Shown: positions 1-5,299 of the stretch, one piece after another
Layout of the letters: each line of letters starts with the position of its first letter
How positions within the stretch are numbered: the stretch's first letter is position 1
Assembly: GCA_002341315.1 (NCBI GenBank)
Contig: DDNV01000017.1
Span: forward strand, 3,385-8,683
DNA: 5,299 nt
Direction of reading: 5' to 3'
Origin: Cellvibrionales bacterium UBA2511
GTDB taxonomy: Bacteria; Pseudomonadota; Gammaproteobacteria; Pseudomonadales; Porticoccaceae
Program-made: the position numbers and the translations under genes
Notes under the pieces: generated by a model
The model's database searches: none
Seen by the model: the letters and a program-made list of their open reading frames with translations, nothing else
Told to the model about the DNA's origin: nothing

Positions 1-572
1 GTCCTGCCGGTTTGATTGTGGCATCGCAACAACTGGTGGTGGGTCTCGCCATGGGCTTCCTGGTTCAGATGCTTTTTGCTGCAGTGGTGATTGCCGGTCA
101 GACGCTGGCGGTCACCATGGGACTGGGTTTCGCCATGGCTGTCGATCCGCAGAATGGTGTCCAGGTACCGGTGTTGAGCCAGCTCTATCTGATTCTTGCG
201 ACGCTGATTTTTCTTGCGATCGACGGTCACCTGATTTTGCTGGCCATTCTGGCAGACAGTTTCGTGCTTTTGCCGGTGGGTTGGTCCGGGTGGGATTCTG
301 AAATTGCCCTGAATCTGGTGCTGTGGGCCAGCCAGATGTTTTTGAGTTCATTGCTGTTGGCACTGCCAACCCTGATAGCCTTGCTGCTGATTAATCTGGC
401 CTTTGGTGTGATTACGCGCGCTGCCCCACAATTAAATATTTTTGCAGTCGGTTTTCCCGTCACCATTATGGCGGGGTTCGTATTTATTCTGCTGTCGATG
501 CCGGCAATATTTTCACTGTTGATCGACATGTTTGATAGCGGACTTGCTCATGCTTTCGAATTGTTTCGCTAG
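1..572 (+). CDS. fliR: FliR, flagellar type III export gate protein (5' partial)
   Basis: FliR is an inner-membrane subunit of the FliP/FliQ/FliR core of the flagellar export gate, inside the MS ring. The gene is cut by the left edge. The frame is open from the first complete codon (base 3) and gives 189 residues before TAG at 570-572. Family members are about 260 residues, so roughly the first 70 are missing, and the TTG at 12 is not the real start. Visible family hallmarks (numbering from base 3) are GLGFAMAVDPQ at 40-50, the DGH motif near 74-76, and the conserved NLAFGVITRAAPQLNIF stretch from 131. Four strongly hydrophobic segments lie near 10-36, 58-83, 104-130 and 150-173. The protein ends a few residues after the last segment, as expected for FliR. 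The stop is 6 bases before flhB and in the same frame. The identification is secure; the N-terminus cannot be judged. Confidence 0.96.
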   Translation, partial: PAGLIVASQQLVVGLAMGFLVQMLFAAVVIAGQTLAVTMGLGFAMAVDPQNGVQVPVLSQLYLILATLIFLAIDGHLILLAILADSFVLLPVGWSGWDSEIALNLVLWASQMFLSSLLLALPTLIALLLINLAFGVITRAAPQLNIFAVGFPVTIMAGFVFILLSMPAIFSLLIDMFDSGLAHAFELFR

Positions 573-578
573 GTAGGT
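570..578 (+). promoter_or_regulatory. flhB ribosome binding site overlapping the fliR stop
   Basis: AGG at 571-573 lies 5 bases before the flhB ATG and shares bases with the fliR TAG stop. A second AGG at 575-577 is too close to the start to be useful. The arrangement suggests that ribosomes terminating on fliR re-initiate on flhB (translational coupling). The Shine-Dalgarno match is short, so coupling is an inference. Confidence 0.5.
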
Positions 579-1739
579 ATGGCAGAAGATCAGCAGGCAT
601 CACAGGAGCGCACCGAACAGCCGACGGAACGGCGCAAGCAGGAGTCTCGAAAAAAAGGCCAGGTTCCCCGATCCCGTGAGCTGAATACCATGCTGTCGCT
701 GTTGGTGGGCGCCATCGCCATGTTGATAATGGGGTCTGCATTGACGAGCGAGTTTGCATTGTTAGTTGAACAGTCGCTCAGCTTTGATCGTGCAACGGCC
801 TTTAACACATCGATGATCACAGTGCGTTTCGGCGATCTGATGATGTCTTCACTAATGGTTTTGGTGCCTTTTTTCGGCGTGACGGTGATCGGCGCTTTTG
901 CCGGTCCTTTGCTGATGGGTGGCTGGTCGTTCAGTGTTTCGGCAATGGCCTTCAAGTTTGAAAAACTGGATCCCGTCAAAGGTATTGGACGGCTGTTTTC
1001 CGCGAAAGGTTTGATGGAGCTGGTGAAGACGCTGTTTAAGTTTTTCCTGGTGATTGGTGCGACTGTTTTTCTCTTTTATCAGTACAGTGAAGAAATTCTG
1101 TTATTAGCCAGCCGTCCTCCAGCTCTGGCGATGAGTGAAAGTATATCGTTGCTGTTATGGAGTCTGATTTTACTCAGTTTCAGCCTGATTTTTATAGTGG
1201 TTCTCGACGTGCCATTTTCCCTGTGGGACCACAACAGGCAACTGAAAATGACGCGCCAGGAAGTGCGTGATGAGATGAAGGAAACTGACGGTAAACCCGA
1301 GGTGAAAAGTCGTATCCGTTCCCTGCAGCGTGAAATTTCCCAGGGACGAATGATGCAGGATGTGCCCAAAGCCGATGTGGTGATTACCAACCCGACCCAT
1401 TTCTCGGTGGCCCTGAAATACGATAGTCGACCGGGAGCGGCGCCAATGGTGGTGGCAAAAGGCCGGGACCTGGTGGCTTTCAGGATCCGCACTCTCGCCG
1501 GGGAGGTTGATGTGCCTATCTTCTCTGCGCCCCCGTTGGCGCGCGCCCTCTATGCCAGCACCGATATTGGTCAGGAGATTCCGCAGAATCTGTACCTCGC
1601 TGTGGCCAGGGTGCTGGCTTATGTCTATCAACTGAAACGGGCGCCCAGCACCGAGTATGTGGCCCCGCCGGAAGACTTGTGGATTCCGGATGAATACCGG
1701 GATCAAATTAGCGAGGATCAGATAGACGATCATGAATAA
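579..1739 (+). CDS. flhB: FlhB, flagellar export gate and substrate-specificity switch
   Basis: FlhB is the export-apparatus membrane protein that switches secretion from rod/hook to filament substrates after cutting itself. The 386 residues match the usual length (about 380). The N-terminus is the charged cytoplasmic segment typical of the family, with TEQPTERR at 13-20 and KKGQVPRSREL at 25-35. Four hydrophobic segments follow near 38-57, 86-112, 150-168 and 188-211. A charged linker then leads to the cytoplasmic domain. The autocleavage site NPTH is intact at residues 271-274 (bases 1389-1400); in this family the cut falls between Asn and Pro, here N271/P272. The tail after about residue 355 is acidic and variable. 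The start is fixed by the in-frame TAG at 570 and the AGG before ATG 579. The 3' end overlaps flhA by 8 bases. Type III injectisome homologues (SctU/YscU) share the NPTH site, but the flagellar neighbours settle the assignment. Confidence 0.97.
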   Translation: MAEDQQASQERTEQPTERRKQESRKKGQVPRSRELNTMLSLLVGAIAMLIMGSALTSEFALLVEQSLSFDRATAFNTSMITVRFGDLMMSSLMVLVPFFGVTVIGAFAGPLLMGGWSFSVSAMAFKFEKLDPVKGIGRLFSAKGLMELVKTLFKFFLVIGATVFLFYQYSEEILLLASRPPALAMSESISLLLWSLILLSFSLIFIVVLDVPFSLWDHNRQLKMTRQEVRDEMKETDGKPEVKSRIRSLQREISQGRMMQDVPKADVVITNPTHFSVALKYDSRPGAAPMVVAKGRDLVAFRIRTLAGEVDVPIFSAPPLARALYASTDIGQEIPQNLYLAVARVLAYVYQLKRAPSTEYVAPPEDLWIPDEYRDQISEDQIDDHE

Positions 1740-3825
1740 AATGACCAATACCACGGCATCCGATAGCGGCTTCAGCTTCTCTTCCCTGGCCGGTCTGGGG
1801 ACCCCCGTGCTGCTGTTCATGATGCTGGTAATGATGGTATTACCATTACCAGCGTTTGCGCTGGATCTGCTGTTTACCTTCAACATTGCGCTGGCCATCA
1901 TTGTCCTGCTGGCTTCGGTTTACTCCCGACGGCCTCTCGACTTTGCCGTCTTTCCCACGGTTCTATTGATTGCCACATTATTGCGACTGGCGTTGAACGT
2001 CGCTTCAACCCGGGTTGTTCTACTGGAAGGCCACGAGGGTACGGGTGCTGCCGGCAAAGTGATTCAGGCCTTTGGGGAGTTTGTGGTTGGCGGTAGCTAT
2101 GCCGTAGGCCTGGTTGTCTTTGCCATTCTGGTCATTATCAATTTTGTTGTGGTTACCAAGGGCGCCGGTCGAATCTCGGAAGTGACCGCCAGGTTTACCC
2201 TGGATGCCATGCCCGGCAAGCAGATGGCCATTGACGCAGATCTGAATGCGGGGCTGATCACCCAGGACCAGGCATTACTTCGTCGTCAGGAGGTCTCTCA
2301 GGAGTCGGACTTTTATGGTGCCATGGACGGTGCCAGCAAGTTCGTGCGCGGGGATGCGGTGGCGGGCATTCTGATTCTGTTTATCAATATTATTGGCGGC
2401 TTTTCCGTGGGGGTGCTGCAACACGATCTCAGCGCCGGCGAGGCGGCCCACAATTATGTTCTGCTCACCATTGGTGATGGACTGGTAGCACAGATCCCGT
2501 CACTGCTGCTGTCCACTGCTGCGGCCATTATTGTCACCCGTGTGTCCAGTTCGCAGGATATGGGCGAGGAAGTATTAACCCAGTTATTCAGCAACACCAG
2601 AGTGCTGTTTGTGACTGCTGCACTGATCGGCACCATGGGGCTGGTGCCGGGGATGCCCAACCTGGTCTTTCTGGGACTGGCCGGCTTGCTTGGCGCACCG
2701 GCCTATATGCAATTACAGCGGCAGAAAGTTGAATTGCTTCCTATAGAGCCCGCTCCTGCTGAAAAGCCTGCCGAGTCGCGGGACCTCAGTTGGGACGATG
2801 TGGAAATGGTGGATGAAATAGGCCTCGAGGTGGGTTACCGACTGATTTCACTGGTGGACAAGAAACAGGGTGGTGAATTGCTGACCCGTATCAAGGGTGT
2901 CCGTAAAAAGCTGTCCCAGGAGCTCGGTTTTCTGGTGCACTCAGTGCATATTCGCGACAACCTGGACCTTTCTCCCAACGAATACCGCCTTGGTTTTCAC
3001 GACGTGATAGTCGGGCAGGGCGAGGTGTTTCCCGGCAAGGAGCTGGCGATTAATCCCGGCCAGGTTTACGGGGAACTGGAGGGGGCGGCGACCAAGGACC
3101 CCACTTTTGGACTCGATGCCGTCTGGATCGACAGTTCCCAGCGGGATGATGCCCAGGCGATGGGTTTTACGGTGGTGGATTGCAGCACGGTTATCGCTAC
3201 GCACCTGAGTCAACTCATCAAGAACAATGCTCAGGAGCTGTTGGGGCAGGATGGTGTTCAGCAGTTGCTGGACAAGTTGTCCCGGACATCGCCCAAACTG
3301 GTAGAAAACCTGGTGCCCAAGCCATTGGGGCTGGGTGTGGTGACCAAGGTGATGCAAAACCTGCTGGAGGAAGGCCTCCCGATCAGGGATGTGAAGACAA
3401 TCGCCGAAGCTTTGGCAGAACACGGTGCAAAGAGTCAGGATCCTGACGCTTTAACCAGTCAGGTGCGCATTGCACTGGGCAAGACAATCTTCCAGACCGC
3501 TAATGGTGTAGGGGATGAGATGGCTGTAATGGTGTTTGATTCACAGCTGGAACAGATATTGCAGGGTGCAGTACAGGGGAATGCCGGCGGGCTTGAACCG
3601 GCACTGGTTGAAAATGTTATCGGGCAGATTGTTGCCGCTTCCGGAAAAATTGAAGCCCAGGGTAAAAACCCGGTATTGCTGGTGGCCAGTCAGGTGAGAT
3701 TATTCCTGTCGCGTTTGCTGCGGGGGCGGATAGGCAATTTTTATATCCTCGCTTATGAAGAAATTCCCGCCAGTAAAAATATTAAGGTGGTGGCCACGAT
3801 TGGCAATAACCAGCTCAATGGTTGA
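1732..3825 (+). CDS. flhA: FlhA, flagellar export gate ring protein (FHIPEP family)
   Basis: FlhA forms the nonameric ring of the export gate. It uses the proton motive force and receives chaperone-substrate complexes in the cytoplasm. The 697 residues are full length for the family. The N-terminal half holds about eight hydrophobic segments between residues 21 and 327. The FHIPEP signature spans 147-170, with R147, E150, R154, D158, PGKQM at 161-165 and D168. R85, R94, K203 and D208, conserved charged residues around the membrane part, occupy the same numbers as in Salmonella FlhA. A linker (about 328-361) leads to the cytoplasmic domain, where D456, F459 and T490 match the known chaperone-binding pocket. 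ATG 1732 overlaps the flhB end; a second in-frame ATG at 1741 is possible. Neither has a good Shine-Dalgarno: GAGGA at 1713-1717 is 14 bases from the first ATG. Coupling to flhB is therefore likely. I prefer 1732. Confidence 0.97.
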   Translation: MNKMTNTTASDSGFSFSSLAGLGTPVLLFMMLVMMVLPLPAFALDLLFTFNIALAIIVLLASVYSRRPLDFAVFPTVLLIATLLRLALNVASTRVVLLEGHEGTGAAGKVIQAFGEFVVGGSYAVGLVVFAILVIINFVVVTKGAGRISEVTARFTLDAMPGKQMAIDADLNAGLITQDQALLRRQEVSQESDFYGAMDGASKFVRGDAVAGILILFINIIGGFSVGVLQHDLSAGEAAHNYVLLTIGDGLVAQIPSLLLSTAAAIIVTRVSSSQDMGEEVLTQLFSNTRVLFVTAALIGTMGLVPGMPNLVFLGLAGLLGAPAYMQLQRQKVELLPIEPAPAEKPAESRDLSWDDVEMVDEIGLEVGYRLISLVDKKQGGELLTRIKGVRKKLSQELGFLVHSVHIRDNLDLSPNEYRLGFHDVIVGQGEVFPGKELAINPGQVYGELEGAATKDPTFGLDAVWIDSSQRDDAQAMGFTVVDCSTVIATHLSQLIKNNAQELLGQDGVQQLLDKLSRTSPKLVENLVPKPLGLGVVTKVMQNLLEEGLPIRDVKTIAEALAEHGAKSQDPDALTSQVRIALGKTIFQTANGVGDEMAVMVFDSQLEQILQGAVQGNAGGLEPALVENVIGQIVAASGKIEAQGKNPVLLVASQVRLFLSRLLRGRIGNFYILAYEEIPASKNIKVVATIGNNQLNG
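1824..1853. repeat. Perfect 10-bp inverted repeat inside the flhA 5' region
   Basis: GCTGGTAATG (1824-1833) is followed after 10 bases by its exact reverse complement CATTACCAGC (1844-1853). It covers flhA codons about 31-41, in the first membrane segment, roughly 90 bases after the start. In mRNA it could form a 10-bp stem with a 10-base loop. A competing shorter pairing exists between ATGGTA (1834-1839) and TACCAT (1841-1846). The right arm uses gta, tta and cca codons, whereas most leucines in this gene are ctg. No T tract follows, so it is not a terminator. Function is unknown. Confidence 0.6.
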
Positions 3826-3892
3826 TTAACCGGATCGGCTTTTGGTCCTGATGCCGTTTCAGAAGATTAGTGATTAGTGAGGAAGTAGCAGC
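3826..3892 (+). promoter_or_regulatory. flhA-flhF spacer with flhF ribosome binding site
   Basis: This 67-base stretch is the only gap in the cluster. Near its end is GAGGAA at 3879-3884, a strong Shine-Dalgarno 8 bases before ATG 3893. Directly upstream is a tandem 7-base repeat, GATTAGT at 3865-3871 and 3872-3878. In the flhF frame this region gives stops TAG (3875) and TGA (3878), which rules out a more upstream start. No convincing terminator hairpin or sigma54 (-24/-12) promoter is seen. A separate flhF promoter remains possible but is not shown by the sequence. Confidence 0.6.
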
Positions 3893-5035
3893 ATGAAGAT
3901 CAAGCGTTTTGTCGACAAGGATAGCCGCAGTGCCATGGCCAGAATTCGCGCCGAGATGGGTGCGGATGCGGTCATTCTGTCCAGCAAAAACGTTGGCGAT
4001 CAAATCGAACTGGTGGCAGCCGTGGATTTTGACGAGCGCGATCTCAATCCTCAGGAGTCCCCCAAGCCCCGGTTGACTGAGCCGGAAACAGGCCCCGCAC
4101 CAGACACCCCAACACTGGGAGATTTGCAGCGGGAACTGGGTAATCTCCGAGGCCTGCTCGAAGGTGAGTTGGCTCAGTTGGCCTGGCGAGAAATGGCTGA
4201 AAAGCCCTCGGTAAAGGCGGCGCTGTTTAGCCGTTTGACGAAGCTCGGCCTGTCCCGCTGGCTCAGCGGTGCCGTCGTCGACCGGCTGCCGGCCAAAGGT
4301 GATCTTGAAGACATCTGGAAAAAATCCCTGACCATGCTTTCCAGGAAAATTCGGATAACAGGTGACAGCCTGCTCAACGATGGTGGTGTGGTCGCGTTGG
4401 TTGGTTCAACCGGTGTGGGTAAAACCACCACCATTGCTAAACTGGCTGCCAGATTTGTGATGCGTCACGGTGCCAAACAGGTCGGACTGATTACTACTGA
4501 CTGTTACCGGATTGGTGGACAGGAACAACTCGAAACGTTTGCCGGTTACCTGGGTATTCCGATGATTGTGGCAACAGACGGCTTCCAGCTGAAGGCGGCA
4601 CTCGACCAACTCTCCTCCCGAAAACTGGTGCTGATCGACACTGCGGGCATGAGTCAACGGGATATCCGTCTTTATGAGCAATTCAATACGCTGAAATCTG
4701 TAGGTTATGACATCGATGCGTATTTGGTACTTTCTGCCACGGCGCAATCCGGTTCTTTGAAAGAGTTGATCCAGGTATTTGGTCGTCAGGCACTCGCTGG
4801 CGCCATGGTGACCAAAGTGGATGAGTCCTCCAGTCTCGGTGGACTACTTGATCTGGTTATCAAGAACAATCTGCCGTTGGCCTACGTCAGTGCAGGCCAG
4901 AAAGTCCCTGAAGATATCGCTCCTGCCCGGGTGGAATACCTGATGGGCAAGGCAGTGGATCTAATGGAAGCAGAAGAGCGATCGATTGATCGGAAACTGG
5001 ATAAAACCCCCATGACCAGCTCGGTCGCAGTTTAG
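3893..5035 (+). CDS. flhF: FlhF, SRP-type GTPase for polar flagellar placement
   Basis: FlhF is a signal-recognition-particle GTPase that marks the cell pole and recruits the earliest basal-body components there. The N-terminal B region opens with MKIKRF, and a short proline- and acid-rich linker runs about 47-75. A helical N domain follows (about 76-155), then the GTP-binding G domain. The G1 P-loop is GSTGVGKTT at 171-179. The G2-type motif is DCYRIGGQEQL at 203-213, where many homologues have T or S for C204 and A for G209. G3 is DTAG at 249-252, G4 is TKVD at 307-310, and the closing SAGQ is at 333-336. At 380 residues it is shorter than many gammaproteobacterial FlhF proteins (often over 420); the missing length is in the linker, and the GTPase core is complete. 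The start is fixed by the Shine-Dalgarno at 3879-3884 and in-frame stops just upstream. Confusion with Ffh or FtsY is unlikely, since the M domain is absent and fleN follows directly. Confidence 0.96.
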   Translation: MKIKRFVDKDSRSAMARIRAEMGADAVILSSKNVGDQIELVAAVDFDERDLNPQESPKPRLTEPETGPAPDTPTLGDLQRELGNLRGLLEGELAQLAWREMAEKPSVKAALFSRLTKLGLSRWLSGAVVDRLPAKGDLEDIWKKSLTMLSRKIRITGDSLLNDGGVVALVGSTGVGKTTTIAKLAARFVMRHGAKQVGLITTDCYRIGGQEQLETFAGYLGIPMIVATDGFQLKAALDQLSSRKLVLIDTAGMSQRDIRLYEQFNTLKSVGYDIDAYLVLSATAQSGSLKELIQVFGRQALAGAMVTKVDESSSLGGLLDLVIKNNLPLAYVSAGQKVPEDIAPARVEYLMGKAVDLMEAEERSIDRKLDKTPMTSSVAV

Positions 5036-5042
5036 GTATTCT
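5033..5042 (+). promoter_or_regulatory. fleN ribosome binding site overlapping the flhF stop
   Basis: AGG at 5034-5036 overlaps the flhF TAG and lies 6 bases before the ATG at 5043. The short match and 7-base gap between genes suggest that fleN is translated by coupling to flhF, which would keep the amounts of the two partners linked. The coupling is inferred. Confidence 0.5.
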
Positions 5043-5299
5043 ATGTTCAATCAAGCTGAAGGCCTGCAAAAGATGGCTTCGCCATCCCCTGTTAACGTCA
5101 TTGCCGTCACCAGTGGCAAAGGCGGGGTGGGGAAAACCAATATCGCGATCAATCTTGCGGTGAGTCTGGCGGCACTGGATCGTTCGGTTCTGTTGTTTGA
5201 TGCCGACCTGGGTTTGGCGAATGTCGATATTGCGTTGGGGCTTAAACCAAAGTACGACATTCAGCATGTTTTCTCCGGTGAGCGCACGCTGGAGGAGTT
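5043..5299 (+). CDS. fleN: FleN/FlhG, MinD-like ATPase controlling flagellar number (3' partial)
   Basis: FleN (FlhG) is a ParA/MinD-family ATPase that limits flagellar number by opposing FlhF and, in Pseudomonas and relatives, the master activator FleQ. Only the first 85 codons are in the window; the family is about 270-300 residues. The start ATG at 5043 is 7 bases after the flhF stop. The N-terminus begins MFNQAEGLQKM, which resembles the DQAxxLR element that stimulates the FlhF GTPase in other species but carries N3 for D and Q9 for R. The deviant Walker A KGGVGKT is at 26-32, with the MinD signature lysine K26 and the P-loop lysine K31. The second motif, DADLGLANVD, is at 53-62 and is characteristic of FlhG rather than generic ParA. 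A bona fide MinD is less likely because minC/minE are absent and flhF is adjacent. The membrane-targeting C-terminus lies outside the window. Confidence 0.94.
   Translation, partial: MFNQAEGLQKMASPSPVNVIAVTSGKGGVGKTNIAINLAVSLAALDRSVLLFDADLGLANVDIALGLKPKYDIQHVFSGERTLEE

Noticed and set aside
12..14. TTG as the start of fliR
   Set aside because: The frame is open to the window edge and the conserved N-terminal part of FliR is missing, so the true start is upstream of the window.
356..370. 15-base near-palindrome GTTGGCA-c-TGCCAAC inside fliR
   Set aside because: The 7-bp arms have a single-base centre, which cannot form a good RNA hairpin. It lies in the middle of a coding region with no promoter context, and such matches occur by chance.
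1170..1901. Long antisense open frame (243 codons) opposite flhB/flhA, with shorter ones such as 2941-3423 and 4887-5267
   Set aside because: They lie opposite well-conserved flagellar genes, show no recognisable domain or good ribosome binding site, and read as frame shadows of GC-biased codons.
3180..3446. 88-codon + strand frame inside flhA
   Set aside because: It overlaps the conserved cytoplasmic domain of FlhA in another frame and its translation has no recognisable family features.
3791..3815. Possible sigma54 promoter at the 3' end of flhA, upstream of flhF (TGGCCACGATTGGCA, or TGGCA to GC at 3801-3814)
   Set aside because: In both readings the GG and GC elements are 9 bases apart instead of the required 10, and sigma54 promoters tolerate spacing changes poorly. 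Not annotated.
3808..3844. Hairpin or terminator around the flhA stop (AACCA/TGGTT, GGTT/AACC, then GGCTTTT)
   Set aside because: Stems are only 3-5 bp and the T run is four bases, far short of an intrinsic terminator; termination here would also cut flhF-fleN off the operon.

Overview
The window is one contiguous stretch of a flagellar biosynthesis operon, all on the + strand: fliR (5' end missing), flhB, flhA, flhF, and the first 85 codons of fleN (flhG). The first three encode core membrane proteins of the flagellar type III export gate. The last two encode the SRP-type GTPase and the MinD-like ATPase that set flagellar position and number. This gene order, with FlhF/FleN placed directly after FlhA, is typical of polarly flagellated Gammaproteobacteria (Pseudomonas, Shewanella, Vibrio and related marine genera). 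The proteins look closest in style to a Pseudomonas- or Cellvibrio-like marine gammaproteobacterium. Base composition looks balanced to mildly GC-rich by eye (not counted). Genus cannot be assigned from the sequence alone.

Layout: fliR enters from the left edge and stops at 572. flhB starts 6 bases later in the same reading frame (579-1739). flhA overlaps the end of flhB by 8 bases (1732-3825). A 67-base spacer, the only real gap, precedes flhF (3893-5035). fleN starts 7 bases after the flhF stop (5043) and leaves the right edge. No stretch over 300 bases lacks a gene. No RNA genes, mobile elements, CRISPR arrays or convincing terminators were seen.

How the genes work together: FliR and FlhB assemble with FliP and FliQ (expected upstream, outside the window) into the export gate in the basal-body MS ring. 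FlhA forms the nonameric gate ring beneath it, which couples proton flux to export and docks chaperone-substrate complexes. FlhB cleaves itself at NPTH and switches export from rod/hook to filament substrates. FlhF recruits the first basal-body parts to the cell pole, and FleN restrains FlhF (and, in Pseudomonas-type systems, the regulator FleQ) so that usually a single polar flagellum forms.

All key motifs are intact: the FlhB NPTH site, the FlhA FHIPEP signature and chaperone-pocket residues, the FlhF GTPase motifs, and the FleN deviant Walker A. I found no undescribed system. The points worth a second look are local: the in-frame fliR/flhB junction, a perfect 10-bp inverted repeat early in flhA built from unusual codons, a short FlhF linker, a variant FlhF-activating motif at the FleN N-terminus, and the spacer before flhF.
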